This document shows positions 1 through 8,812 of a stretch of 64,000 bases of DNA, piece after piece (within the stretch, counting starts at the first letter, position 1; each line of letters begins with the position of its first letter). The notes under the pieces were generated by a model that did not search any database, was not told the origin of the DNA, and saw only the letters and a program-made list of their open reading frames with translations. Both the position numbers and the translations under genes were made by a program. This stretch comes from Rhodococcus sp. UNC23MFCrub1.1 (GTDB lineage Bacteria > Actinomycetota > Actinomycetes > Mycobacteriales > Mycobacteriaceae), in assembly GCF_000686025.1 (NCBI RefSeq), contig NZ_JMLQ01000011.1, positions 1-64,000 of the forward strand, read 5' to 3'.

Positions 1-1302
1 GAAGTCCTCGTCCTGCAGAAGTCCCTGCAGGAAGCCGATGTTCGTCGAGACACCGCGGATACGGAACTCCGCCAACGCCCGCCGCGACCGCGCCACCGCG
101 TCCTCGAACGTGCGACCACGGCAGGTGAGCTTCACCAGCATCGAGTCGAAGTACGCCGACACCTCCGCACCCAACGTCGTCCCGCCGTCGAGACGGATGC
201 CCGCACCGCCCGGCGTCCGATACGCGGTGATACGGCCGGTGTCCGGGCGGAACCCGTTCGCCGGGTCCTCCGTCGTGATGCGGCACTGCATCGCCGCACC
301 CCGGATCCGGATGTCCTCCTGCCGCAACCCCAGATCCGCCAGTGACTCCCCCGAGGCGATCCGCAACTGCGACTGCACCAGGTCGACATCGGTGATCTCC
401 TCGGTCACCGTGTGCTCGACCTGGATCCGCGGATTCATCTCGATGAACACATGGTTACCGTCCCGGTCCACCAGGAACTCCACCGTGCCCGCACACGAGT
501 ACCCGATCTTCCGCGCGAACGCCACAGCGTCACTGCACAACCGGGCACGAAGCTCGTCCGAGATGTTCGGCGCCGGCGCCAGCTCCACCACCTTCTGGTG
601 ACGGCGCTGCACCGAGCAGTCACGCTCGAAGAGATGGATCACATCGCCGTGGGTGTCCGCGAGAATCTGCACCTCGATGTGCCGCGGCTCGACCACCGCC
701 TGCTCCAGGAACACCGTCGCGTCACCGAACGCCGACTCCGCCTCCCGCGCCGCCGCCTCGATCGCCGCACGCAACCCCGACGGCTCCGCAACCCGCCGCA
801 TACCGCGGCCACCGCCGCCCGCGACCGCTTTGACGAACACCGGGAACGTCATCGACTCCGACGCCGCCACCAACGCATCGACGTCCGTCGACGGTTCCGA
901 CGACGCCAACACCGGCAACCCGGCATCCTTCGCCGCCGCGATCGCCCGCGCCTTGTTCCCCGTCAGCTCCAACACCTCCGCCGACGGACCCACGAACGTG
1001 ATCCCCGCCGCCGCACACGCCGCCGCCAACTCCGGATTCTCCGACAGGAACCCGTACCCCGGATAGATCGCGTCCGCACCCGCACGCACCGCCGCGTCGA
1101 CGATCAGATCCACCGACAGGTAGTTGCGCACCGGATGCCCCGGCTCACCGATCTCGTACGCCTCGTCGGCCTTCGTCCGATGCACCGAATTGCGGTCCTC
1201 GAACGGGAACACCGCCACCGTCTGCGCCTCGAGTTCGTACGCCGCACGGAACGCACGGATCGCGATCTCGCCGCGATTTGCCACCAGCACCTTGGAGAAC
1301 AT
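1..1302 (-). CDS. pyc: Pyruvate carboxylase, N-terminal part (runs off the window)
   Basis: Biotin-dependent enzyme that carboxylates pyruvate to oxaloacetate (anaplerosis, cytoplasm). The 434 visible codons give a biotin carboxylase domain: MFSKVLVANRGEIAIRAFRA at the N terminus, the glycine-rich ATP-grasp loop KAVAGGGGRGMR near residue 155, and the catalytic EMNPRIQVEHTVTE segment near residue 290. Carboxyltransferase and biotinyl domains would lie beyond base 1, so acetyl/propionyl-CoA carboxylase alpha chain is the alternative. I prefer pyc because of the position next to the recG-ung block, as in mycobacteria. The ATG at 1302 has no Shine-Dalgarno but a TAGGTT box 7 nt upstream, so the mRNA is probably leaderless. 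Confidence 0.88.
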   Translation of the reverse strand, partial: MFSKVLVANRGEIAIRAFRAAYELEAQTVAVFPFEDRNSVHRTKADEAYEIGEPGHPVRNYLSVDLIVDAAVRAGADAIYPGYGFLSENPELAAACAAAGITFVGPSAEVLELTGNKARAIAAAKDAGLPVLASSEPSTDVDALVAASESMTFPVFVKAVAGGGGRGMRRVAEPSGLRAAIEAAAREAESAFGDATVFLEQAVVEPRHIEVQILADTHGDVIHLFERDCSVQRRHQKVVELAPAPNISDELRARLCSDAVAFARKIGYSCAGTVEFLVDRDGNHVFIEMNPRIQVEHTVTEEITDVDLVQSQLRIASGESLADLGLRQEDIRIRGAAMQCRITTEDPANGFRPDTGRITAYRTPGGAGIRLDGGTTLGAEVSAYFDSMLVKLTCRGRTFEDAVARSRRALAEFRIRGVSTNIGFLQGLLQDEDF

Positions 1303-1309
1303 TCCGGTC

Positions 1310-1315
1310 AACCTA
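1310..1315 (-). promoter_or_regulatory. Probable -10 box of pyc (leaderless start)
   Basis: TAGGTT on the minus strand lies exactly 7 nt before the pyc ATG, with no ribosome binding site between. This matches the TANNNT-N7-start arrangement seen at several genes in this window. No convincing -35 element is visible. Confidence 0.5.
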
Positions 1316-1437
1316 CCTTCAGTACGGGCGAGAGGGAGCTATGACTTGTCCAGATATGAGACACGTGCGGAGCGCAGCGAGCAGCCGTCGTGGTGCCGGG
1401 ACAGTAGCGCCGATCACGTCCACGCCGCTCGCATCTC

Positions 1438-2109
1438 CTATGCAGAAATGTCGGCGGAGAGATTCGCGGCGGCCCACGTCATGTGTTCCGCCACCGAGGC
1501 GCTGGCAGCCGCGCCGTCGCCCGATCCGATCGCCTCGACGATGCGGCGGTGTCGGTCGGTGTCCATGTTCCCGACCGCGCGAGACTTGCCGGCCCACATG
1601 ATGGACATGCGGATCGAACCCTCGAGGGACGTCCACGAGTGCACCAGGGTCTCGTTGCCGGTGAGCCGGCAGAGCAGTCGGTGGAAACTGAGATCGGACT
1701 CGATCCGGGCCTCGAGATCACCGTCACCGGCGGCGTCCATCAGGTCGAGCGCGCTCGACAGGCCGGCGACCGACTCCTGCCGATCGTCTCGCTCCGCGAG
1801 CAGTGCGGCAGCGGTGGACTCGAGCGCGGCGCGCACGACGAAGATGTCCCTGATCTCCTTGTCGTCCAGATGCCGCACGTACAGCCGACCCCGAGCGCCG
1901 ATGACGGCGAGCCCCTCCTGCTGAAGCTGCCGCAGTGCCTCGCGCAACGTGCCTCGGCTGATCTGCAGGCGCTCCGACAACTCCGTCTCCACCAGCGCGG
2001 AACTCGGACGCAGCTCGCCACTGGTGATGGCCCGACGCAGCGCGTCGAGAGCCTGATCGCGCAGATTCGTCTTCTGCAACCCCAGGAGCGTGGCGGGCTG
2101 TGCGGCCAT
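1438..2109 (-). CDS. GntR-family transcriptional regulator (FadR/FCD type)
   Basis: A 223-aa predicted DNA-binding regulator. Residues about 13-75 form a winged helix typical of GntR proteins (RDQALDALRRAITSGELRP, then LSERLQISRGTLREALRQL). The helical remainder, with acidic and His residues (DLSFHRLLCRLTGN, later RHRRIVEAIGSGD and EHM), fits an FCD ligand-binding domain. FCD regulators commonly sense organic acids or sugar acids and are released by the inducer. The ATG at 2109 follows a good GAGGAGG site. It lies 86 nt downstream of the transketolase and transporter genes on the same strand, so it is probably their local regulator. The operator at 5524-5560 is the likely target; the ligand is unknown. 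Confidence 0.88.
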   Translation of the reverse strand: MAAQPATLLGLQKTNLRDQALDALRRAITSGELRPSSALVETELSERLQISRGTLREALRQLQQEGLAVIGARGRLYVRHLDDKEIRDIFVVRAALESTAAALLAERDDRQESVAGLSSALDLMDAAGDGDLEARIESDLSFHRLLCRLTGNETLVHSWTSLEGSIRMSIMWAGKSRAVGNMDTDRHRRIVEAIGSGDGAAASASVAEHMTWAAANLSADISA

Positions 2110-2132
2110 GGAGACCTCCTCGAAACGGTGAT

Positions 2133-2154
2133 GTCGACAGCTGCCGGTCGACAG
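2133..2154. repeat. Direct repeat GTCGACAG upstream of the GntR gene
   Basis: GTCGACAG occurs at 2133-2140 and again at 2147-2154, 24-45 nt upstream of the GntR start codon. It resembles GTCAACAG in the operator at 5524-5560 with one base changed, so it may be an autoregulatory site. This is inference from similarity; GTCGAC is a common word in high-GC DNA. Confidence 0.3.
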
Positions 2155-2195
2155 TGATCTCAGGGTAACGGCCGCCCGTGTCGATCCGGCACTGC

Positions 2196-3188
2196 TCACC
2201 GCAACGCCGCGAGAACACGCTCCTCGATGCGGTCGGTGGACAACCCGTAACGATCGTGGAGCGTGGGGAGTGCGCCGGCGGCCAGGAACTCGTCGGGCAG
2301 CGCGATGGGAGTCACCTGACGCACCGTGCCGGACTCGACGCACGCCGAGGCGACCGTCTCGAAGAGCCCACCGATGCGGGTGTGGTTCTCGAGGGTGAAT
2401 GCGGCCCGGTCGGTCGAGAGTTCGCGCAGGACGGTCTCCGCGTCGAACGGTTTGATCGTCGCCACGTGCACCACCGACACGTCCACCCTGTGCTTCGCGA
2501 GTCGCTCGGCGGCCTGGAGCGCACGCATGGTCATCAGACCGGACGACACCAGCACGACGTCGTTGCCCGGTCGAATGACCTTGGCCTTGCCCAGTTCGAA
2601 GGTGTAGTCGTACTCGTCGAGTACCGACGCGACCTTCCCGCGGAGCAACCGGAGGTAGGTCGGGCCCGGAGTCGCGGCGAGTTGGGGAACGGCCTGCTCG
2701 ATGTCCACGGCATCGCACGGGTCGACGATGGTGAGGTTCGGCATTCCGCGGAAGATCGCCATGTCCTCGGTCGCCTGGTGACTCGGCCCGTAGCCGGTGG
2801 TGAGGCCCGGGAGTCCCCCGACGATGTTGACGTTCAGATTCGGCTCGGCCGCGTCGAGGCACAGGAAGTCGTACGCGCGGCGCGCCGCGAAGACCGAGTA
2901 GGTGGACGCGAAAGGAACCAGGCCGGTCTCCGCCATGCCCGCCGCGGCGCCGAACAGCAATTGCTCCGCCATCCCCATCTGGAAGAAACGGTCGGGGAAG
3001 GCCTGCGCGAAGATGTGCATGTCGGTGTACTTCGCCAGGTCGGCACTGAGGCCGACGATGCGCGAATCCTGTTCCGCTGCACGGACGAGCGCGTGTCCGA
3101 ACGGGGCCGCCGTGGTGCGCTGACCCTCGTCGACGAACGAGGCGATCATCGCCGACGTCTTGAGCTTGGGGGCGGATGCGGTGGTCAT
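2196..3188 (-). CDS. Transketolase-like protein, C-terminal subunit (PYR and C domains)
   Basis: A 330-aa half-transketolase. It has the pyrimidine-binding domain with the conserved glutamate region (DRFFQMGMAEQLLFGAAAGMA, near residue 70) and a C-terminal transketolase domain (VSSGLMTMRALQAAERL, then LENHTRIGGLFETVA). Ketol transfer needs the TPP-binding partner encoded just upstream; the ATG at 3188 overlaps that gene's stop codon by 4 bp (ATGA), implying translational coupling and a heteromer. Split transketolases occur in pentose-phosphate, apulose-4-phosphate and sulfosugar pathways. The genes here do not reveal which sugar is used. 1-Deoxyxylulose-5-phosphate synthase-like activity is a less likely alternative. 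Confidence 0.85.
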   Translation of the reverse strand: MTTASAPKLKTSAMIASFVDEGQRTTAAPFGHALVRAAEQDSRIVGLSADLAKYTDMHIFAQAFPDRFFQMGMAEQLLFGAAAGMAETGLVPFASTYSVFAARRAYDFLCLDAAEPNLNVNIVGGLPGLTTGYGPSHQATEDMAIFRGMPNLTIVDPCDAVDIEQAVPQLAATPGPTYLRLLRGKVASVLDEYDYTFELGKAKVIRPGNDVVLVSSGLMTMRALQAAERLAKHRVDVSVVHVATIKPFDAETVLRELSTDRAAFTLENHTRIGGLFETVASACVESGTVRQVTPIALPDEFLAAGALPTLHDRYGLSTDRIEERVLAALR

Positions 3189-4081
3189 GAGTGGTCTCCC
3201 TCGTGAAATTCTGCGTCGTGGAAGCGAGCGGTGAGCTGATCCCGGCACACGCTCCACTCGTCCTCGTCGATACGCATGAAGTGCGCCTTCTCGCGGGTCT
3301 CGAGCATGGGTACGCCGAACCCGATCCGCGTGTCGCACACGACGACCGACGGGGTGCCGGTCGGCGACGTCCGCGTCGCGATGTCGTCCAGGGCGTCCAG
3401 CAACGCGCCCGCGTCGTTGCCGTCGACACGGTGGACGGACCATCCCGCGGCCGCCCACTTGTCCTGCACCGGTTCGATGCCCAGGACTCCCGCGGTGGGT
3501 CCGTCGGCCTGCAGTGCGTTCATGTCGACGAGTGCGACGAGGTTGCCCAGTCGGTGATGAGCGGCTCCCATCGCGGCCTCCCACGTGGAGCCCTCGTCCA
3601 GTTCCCCGTCCGACAGGAAGTTGAACACGAGTGACGGCGACCCCTGGTGACGCAGTCCCAGAGCCATTCCCACCGCCACCGGCAGTCCGTGTCCCAGCGA
3701 GCCCCCGCTGATCTCCATCCCGGGCGTGTAGGACGCCATTCCGGACATGGGGAGCCGCGAATCGTCGGAGCCGTAGGTCTCGAGTTCGGAGACGCTCACC
3801 GTGCCCGCTTCCGCGAGCGCCGCGTAGAGCCCGATGGCGTAGTGGCCGGTCGAGAGCAGGAAGCGGTCCCGCTCCGCCCAGTGCGGATCCGCCGGGCGGT
3901 AGCGCAGCCGTCCGCTGTAGACGGCGGCGAACATGTCCGCCGCTCCCAGTGCCTGACCCACGTATCCCTGACCCTGCGCTTCGCCCATGTCGAGGACGTG
4001 ATGGCGCATGGCGTAGGCGAATCGCTCTGCGGCGCGGACCCGTGTCGTGCGGTCGGTGGTGATGTTGTCGGTGACGGTCAC
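3185..4081 (-). CDS. Transketolase-like protein, N-terminal subunit (TPP-binding)
   Basis: A 298-aa subunit matching the N-terminal third of transketolase. GSLGHGLPVAVGMALG lies near residue 133, and the thiamine diphosphate motif appears as SDGELDEGSTWEA followed about 20 residues later by VALVDMN. The usual GDG is SDG here, a modest deviation also known in split forms. STGHYAIGLYAALAEAG supplies the active-site histidine region. The GTG start at 4081 overlaps the transporter stop by 4 bp (GTGA), and its own stop overlaps the C-terminal subunit start (ATGA). The three genes are therefore one tightly coupled operon. Substrate unknown. Confidence 0.85.
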   Translation of the reverse strand: MTVTDNITTDRTTRVRAAERFAYAMRHHVLDMGEAQGQGYVGQALGAADMFAAVYSGRLRYRPADPHWAERDRFLLSTGHYAIGLYAALAEAGTVSVSELETYGSDDSRLPMSGMASYTPGMEISGGSLGHGLPVAVGMALGLRHQGSPSLVFNFLSDGELDEGSTWEAAMGAAHHRLGNLVALVDMNALQADGPTAGVLGIEPVQDKWAAAGWSVHRVDGNDAGALLDALDDIATRTSPTGTPSVVVCDTRIGFGVPMLETREKAHFMRIDEDEWSVCRDQLTARFHDAEFHEGDHS

Positions 4082-5436
4082 AGCGATTCCTTTCGAGTGG
4101 TGGCGGTCGCGACGAGGTTCTCGTCGAGCTCGGCCTGGAGTGCGAGTCGTCGTTCGGTGGGGCCCCACGTCTCACGGGTGGACAGGGCGGCGAGGAGACC
4201 GATCAGCGCGTAGACGCTGAAGAGGACTGCCGGCCCCATCCAGCCGTAGGAGACGAAGAGCAGCGTGGTGATGAACGGAGTGAAGCCGGAGACCATGGCC
4301 GAGATCTGGTAGGCCAGTGAGGCTCCGGACGCTCGGCGACTCGCCGTGAAGAGTTCGGGGAACCACGCGCCCTGCGCACCGGCGAGCGCGTTCTGGCACA
4401 CGGTGTAGGCCAGGACGAAGGTGACGGCCACGAGGATGAAGGTGCCCGTGTTGACGAGGAGGAACATCGGGATTCCGAACAACACCCCGAAGGCACACAC
4501 TGCGATGTAGACGGGTCGGCGGCCCATCCTGTCCGTCAGAGTCGCCCAACCGACGGTCGCGACGATGCCCAGCGCCGACGCGATGCAGAGAGCGGTCAGG
4601 GTCTCGGACTTCGTCGCCAGTTCCTCGTTGTGCAGGTAGGAGATCATGTAGGTGATGGACACGGCGTAGCCGGCGGTCTCGGCGATGCGCAGTCCGATAC
4701 CCCGCAGGATGTTGCGCCAGTCCTGCTTCACGGACTCGACGATCGGCGCACGCTGGACCTGGCCGGACTCCTTGACCTCGTCGAACACCGGGGACTCCGG
4801 GACCTTGGATCGAATGATCAGCCCGACGACGACGAGGACGATGCTGGCGAGGAACGGAACGCGCCAGGCCCAGTCGCCGCCGAGGTGCACGCTGAACAGG
4901 AACACCAGGTTCGCGAGCAGGAGACCCACCGGGAATCCCGCCTGCACGATGCCGGTGAACGCGCCCTTGCGCCGCCACGGGGCGTGTTCGTAGCTCATCA
5001 GAATCGCTCCGCCCCACTCGGCACCGAACGCCAGTCCCTGGACGATGCGGACGATGACCAGCAGCACGGGCGCGACGACGCCGACCTGGGCGTAGGTGGG
5101 CAACAGACCGATGACGAACGTCGCGAGTCCCATCACGATGAGCGACGCCACCAGAACGGGCTTGCGCCCGACACGATCACCGAGGTGGCCGCCGATGATG
5201 CCTCCGATCGGGCGTGCCGCGAAGCCGACGCCGAGCGTGGCGAAGGCGGCCAGGGTGCCGGCCACCGAACTCTGGCCCGGGAAGAACGCCGTTCCGAAGT
5301 AGAGCGCCGCGGCGGTGCCGAAACCGATGAAGTCGTACGTCTCGATCACCGCGCCGACGGACGACCCCACGGCGACACGCTTGGCGTCGGGTGTGCCGTG
5401 GACCTGCCCGCGCATGGCCAGAGTCTCGCTGCTCAT
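4078..5436 (-). CDS. MFS transporter, metabolite:H+ symporter (MHS) type
   Basis: A 452-aa integral membrane protein with about 12 hydrophobic segments. The N terminus carries the MHS signature: IETYDFIGFGTAAALYFG, then ARPIGGIIGGHLGDRVGRKP in the first cytoplasmic loop and RIVQGLAFGAEWGGA near residue 130. Family members import shikimate, alpha-ketoglutarate, citrate, betaine and related polar acids with protons. It is first gene of the operon with the split transketolase, so it probably imports the substrate (or a precursor) of that enzyme. I chose the ATG at 5436, preceded by AAAAGGGG, over an upstream in-frame start because the upstream extension would run into the operator region and lacks MFS character. 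Confidence 0.87.
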   Translation of the reverse strand: MSSETLAMRGQVHGTPDAKRVAVGSSVGAVIETYDFIGFGTAAALYFGTAFFPGQSSVAGTLAAFATLGVGFAARPIGGIIGGHLGDRVGRKPVLVASLIVMGLATFVIGLLPTYAQVGVVAPVLLVIVRIVQGLAFGAEWGGAILMSYEHAPWRRKGAFTGIVQAGFPVGLLLANLVFLFSVHLGGDWAWRVPFLASIVLVVVGLIIRSKVPESPVFDEVKESGQVQRAPIVESVKQDWRNILRGIGLRIAETAGYAVSITYMISYLHNEELATKSETLTALCIASALGIVATVGWATLTDRMGRRPVYIAVCAFGVLFGIPMFLLVNTGTFILVAVTFVLAYTVCQNALAGAQGAWFPELFTASRRASGASLAYQISAMVSGFTPFITTLLFVSYGWMGPAVLFSVYALIGLLAALSTRETWGPTERRLALQAELDENLVATATTRKESL

Positions 5437-5523
5437 GACTACCCCTTTTCGAGGTGTTGGAGGTGTGAGGAAAGGGTGACGGATGCCGTCATCGATTACG
5501 AGTGTGACCCACTGCACGTTCAC

Positions 5524-5560
5524 TGTCAACAGTCAACTGTTGGTGTCCAACAGTTGACTG
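5524..5560. promoter_or_regulatory. Inverted-repeat operator between transporter operon and SDR gene
   Basis: A perfect 14-bp inverted repeat with a 3-nt spacer occupies 5530-5543 and 5547-5560. Its element CAACAGT occurs three times in alternating orientation (5527-5533 plus, 5536-5542 minus, 5548-5554 plus). The right arm overlaps a plus-strand TTGACT -35 box (5554-5559); the left edge contains TTGACA on the minus strand (5524-5529). Such a site would let one dimeric repressor block both divergent promoters. The linked GntR protein (1438-2109) is the natural candidate. Confidence 0.7.
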
Positions 5561-5583
5561 ATTTGCAGTTCGGGTCTTACTGT
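5554..5583 (+). promoter_or_regulatory. Predicted promoter of the SDR gene
   Basis: TTGACT at 5554-5559 and TACTGT at 5578-5583 are separated by 18 nt, close to the sigma-70-type consensus of actinobacteria. The predicted transcript would have a leader of about 100 nt before the SDR start at 5694. The -35 box lies inside the inverted-repeat operator. Confidence 0.55.
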
Positions 5584-5693
5584 GTGCTGCATCACGACGA
5601 GCCTTCGCAGGCGGCCGACACCGGCCGTCGCCCCTCTCGAACCGTGACACCAGCCTCGACAGCCGTTCCCCCACACCCGTATCGGAGATCACC

Positions 5694-6488
5694 ATGTTCG
5701 ACACTCTGGCCCGACCGGCCACCGTCAGCCGTACCGCCGTCGTCACGGGAGCTGCCTCGGAACGGGGCCTCGGCCGCGCGACCGCGGCGTTGTACGCCGA
5801 GCAGGGCTGGGCAGTCGTCGTCCTCGATCTCGACGGGGAGGCCTCGGCCAAGGTCGCCGCGGACATCGCGAATGCGTACGGCGTCCGGGCCTTCGGTCAC
5901 GAGGTCGACGTGGCGGACGAGTCGTCCGTGGAGCGAGCTCGTGCGGCCGTGGCCGCCGAGGTCGAGTCGGGATCGCTCCCCACCGTGGGCGCCCTGGCGA
6001 ACATCGCCGGCATCACGTCACCGGTGCCGTTTCTCGAGACCACGCTGGACCTGTGGAACAAGGTGATGGCGGTCAACGCGACCGGCACCTACCTCGTCAC
6101 GAAGGCCTTCCTCCCCGCGATGATCGATGCCGGGTGGGGACGCGTGGTCAACATGTCGTCGGTGTCGGCTCAACGCGGCGGCGGCGTGTTCGGCAAGGTG
6201 CCCTACTCCTCGGCGAAAGCGGCGGTTCTCGGTTTCACCAAGGCGCTGGCCCGCGAGATCGGACACACCGGTGTCACGGTGAATGCTGTCACGCCGGGCG
6301 CCGCGGACACCGCCATCCGGGTGGGGAGCACGCCCGAGCAGGAGCAGGCGATCGCCGACGGCATCCCGGTGGGACGCGTCGCCACTGCTCGTGAGGTCGC
6401 CGCGATCATCACGTTCCTGTCGTCGGAGGACGCGTCCTACCTGACGGGCACCACATTGGACATCAACGGGGGAAGCCACATGCACTGA
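5694..6488 (+). CDS. Short-chain dehydrogenase/reductase (SDR)
   Basis: A 264-aa NAD(P)-dependent oxidoreductase of the classical SDR type. The Rossmann motif TGAASERGLG is near residue 19, an acidic residue ends the second strand (VVVLDLD, suggesting NAD preference), NIAG stands for the usual NNAG, and Ser (NMSSVSAQ) with YSSAK form the catalytic set. The C-terminal DINGGSHMH is typical. The ATG follows a GGAG site. It is transcribed divergently from the transporter/transketolase operon across a shared operator, so it probably oxidises or reduces an intermediate of the same pathway, such as a polyol or keto-sugar. The substrate cannot be read from sequence. Confidence 0.87.
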   Translation: MFDTLARPATVSRTAVVTGAASERGLGRATAALYAEQGWAVVVLDLDGEASAKVAADIANAYGVRAFGHEVDVADESSVERARAAVAAEVESGSLPTVGALANIAGITSPVPFLETTLDLWNKVMAVNATGTYLVTKAFLPAMIDAGWGRVVNMSSVSAQRGGGVFGKVPYSSAKAAVLGFTKALAREIGHTGVTVNAVTPGAADTAIRVGSTPEQEQAIADGIPVGRVATAREVAAIITFLSSEDASYLTGTTLDINGGSHMH

Positions 6489-6501
6489 CCGGGTCGGGCG
6501 T

Positions 6502-8730
6502 TCACGCCTTGTCGAGGAAGTCCACCCTGGTCGCGTCCACGGCGGATCGCATCATCGCCGCGAGACCGGGGTGCTCCACGAGCCCCGGGTCCCGATCGAC
6601 GACGTCGCGGGCGAAGGTCTGGGCCGCGGTGATGATGTCGAGGTGATCGAGGAGTGACAACAGTCGCAGGGTCGTCGTGGTGCCCGACTGCGCTGCGCCC
6701 AGCACGTCACCCTCCCGGCGTTGCCGTAGATCGAGAACGGCGAGCTCGAACCCGTCGGTCGTCGCCGCGACGGCGTCGAGCCTCGCGTAGGTGGGGGTGC
6801 CCGGTGCGAGCTCGGTGAGCAGGATGCACAGACCCTGGTGGCCGCCACGACCGATGCGGCCACGCAACTGATGCAGCTGACTCACGCCGAACCGGTCGGC
6901 GTCCACGATGACCATGACCGTGGCGTTGGGGACGTCGACACCGACCTCCACCACGGTGGTGCAGACGAGGACGTCGATGTCGCCGTCGTTGAACGCGGAC
7001 ATCACCTCGTCCTTCTCCTCCGTGGGCAGCCGCCCGTGCAGCAACCCGACGCGCAGGTTCGCCAGAGCGCCGGCGCGGAGCGACTCGTACACGTCGACCG
7101 CCGACGCGGTGTCCGGAGTGTCCTTGCCGAGATCCTCGGGCTTCTCGTCGCCGATCCGCGAACACACCACGTAGGCCTGGCGGCCGGCGGCCACCTCCTC
7201 GGAGATCCGGCTCCACGCTCGCTCGACCCAGGCAGGTCTGTGCTGGGCGGGAACGACCGAGGTGCGGATGGGCGCGCGTCCGCGGGGAAGCTCACGCAGG
7301 GTGGACGTCTCGAGATCGCCCAGCGTGGTCATGGCGATCGTCCGCGGAATGGGCGTGGCCGTCATGACCAGCAGGTGCGGGCTGACGCCCTCTCTCGCCT
7401 TCGCGCGCAACGCGTCCCGCTGCTCGACTCCGAAGCGGTGCTGCTCGTCGACCACCACCATCCCGAGGTCGAAGAACGACACCGTGCTCTGGATGAGTGC
7501 GTGAGTGCCGATGACGATGCCTGCGTCTCCGGTCACGATCGACAACAGCGCGGCACGTTTCGCGGCCGTCGACATCGATCCGGTCAGCAGCACCACTCGG
7601 GTGGCGCGGTCGGGCGCACCCAGTTCCCCGGCCGTCGCGAGCGCCCCGAGTTGCCGCGTGATCGACCGGTGGTGCTGTGTGGCGAGCACCTCGGTGGGTG
7701 CCAACAACGCGCACTGCAGTCCCGCGTCCACCACCTGCAGCATGGCGCGCAGAGCGACGATCGTCTTGCCCGATCCCACCTCACCCTGCAGGAGCCGGCT
7801 CATCGGCCGAGTGCGGGACAGGTCGCTCTCGATCTCCTCGGCGACCTCCTTCTGCCCGTCGGTCAGCTCGAACGGCAGCACCTCGTCGAAGGCGGCGGCG
7901 ACACCGTCGGCCACGCGCGGGCAGGCCGGCGCCGTGCGCACCGCCACCGAGTGGCGCCGTTCGGCGAGCACCAACTGCAACGCCGTCGCCTCGTCGAAGC
8001 GCAGACGGTAGCGCGCGTTCTCGATGTCGTCCTCGGACTCCGGAAAGTGCACGACCCGCAGTGCGTCGTCGAGGCTCATCAGCGCGTGCTCGGCGCGCAC
8101 CGTCTCGGGCAGCGGATCCTCGACGCGATCGAGCTGGTCCAGGACCTGACGCACGCAGCGCAGGAAGGTCCAGCTCTCGACCTCCCGCGTCGCCGCGTAC
8201 ATGGGAAGGAACGGAAGCGACAGCATGGACATGTTCACCGCACCGGAACTGTCCGTGGCGCCGCGAGCCATGCCGGCGAGCTCGCCACCGCCGTGCGGGC
8301 GCCCCACCAGGTCGTCCTCGTCGCCCTCGAGCATCAGGTAACCGGGGTGGTTCAGCGACCAGGACGTCCGGAACCACTTGACCGTGCCCGAGAACATCGC
8401 GCGCGACCCCACCGTGATGTTGTGACGCACCTTGTGACCGTTGAAGAAGGTGGCGGAGACGTTCTGACCGTCGCACGTGAGCACGACCTTGAGCATGTGG
8501 CCCTTGCGCGCCTTCATGGGCACGAGGTCCGCCTTGGACACCGTCCCCACGACGGTGATGCGTTCACCGTCGTCCGGGTCCTTGCGGGCCAGCTCCTGAC
8601 CCTGTGTCACGTAGCGGAAGGGGTAGTGACGCAGCAGGTCCTCGGCCGTGACGAGACCGAACGCCGTCTCGAGCGGATCGGCGGCCCTGCGACCCAGTAC
8701 GTGGTCGAGCCGGTCACCGAGCTGAACCAC
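6502..8730 (-). CDS. recG: ATP-dependent DNA helicase RecG
   Basis: A monomeric helicase that reverses stalled replication forks and branch-migrates Holliday junctions. The protein has an N-terminal OB/wedge domain (GTVSKADLVPMKARKGHMLK and FFNGHKV), Walker A GEVGSGKT near residue 315, a DEQH box (VVVDEQHRFGVEQRD) near residue 427, TATPIPRT, and helicase motifs V-VI (VVEVGVDVPNATVM, QLRGRIGRGG). From the GTG at 8730 it is 742 aa, close to the mycobacterial length of about 737. An in-frame ATG at 8778 would add 16 unconserved residues, and GGGAGC before the GTG is a passable ribosome site. Its stop is 13 nt from the stop of the convergent SDR gene. Confidence 0.95.
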   Translation of the reverse strand: MVQLGDRLDHVLGRRAADPLETAFGLVTAEDLLRHYPFRYVTQGQELARKDPDDGERITVVGTVSKADLVPMKARKGHMLKVVLTCDGQNVSATFFNGHKVRHNITVGSRAMFSGTVKWFRTSWSLNHPGYLMLEGDEDDLVGRPHGGGELAGMARGATDSSGAVNMSMLSLPFLPMYAATREVESWTFLRCVRQVLDQLDRVEDPLPETVRAEHALMSLDDALRVVHFPESEDDIENARYRLRFDEATALQLVLAERRHSVAVRTAPACPRVADGVAAAFDEVLPFELTDGQKEVAEEIESDLSRTRPMSRLLQGEVGSGKTIVALRAMLQVVDAGLQCALLAPTEVLATQHHRSITRQLGALATAGELGAPDRATRVVLLTGSMSTAAKRAALLSIVTGDAGIVIGTHALIQSTVSFFDLGMVVVDEQHRFGVEQRDALRAKAREGVSPHLLVMTATPIPRTIAMTTLGDLETSTLRELPRGRAPIRTSVVPAQHRPAWVERAWSRISEEVAAGRQAYVVCSRIGDEKPEDLGKDTPDTASAVDVYESLRAGALANLRVGLLHGRLPTEEKDEVMSAFNDGDIDVLVCTTVVEVGVDVPNATVMVIVDADRFGVSQLHQLRGRIGRGGHQGLCILLTELAPGTPTYARLDAVAATTDGFELAVLDLRQRREGDVLGAAQSGTTTTLRLLSLLDHLDIITAAQTFARDVVDRDPGLVEHPGLAAMMRSAVDATRVDFLDKA

Positions 8731-8812
8731 CGCGCTGCTCCCGTCCTGATGCTGCCGCCCTCTGTGCGACCATTCCACCAGGCACCTGCGGCATCGGCGC
8801 GTGCGGGCCGGT

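Noticed and set aside
3647..4213. Plus-strand open frame across the transketolase N-terminal gene
   Set aside because: It is the complement of a conserved gene and crosses its start region; no independent support.
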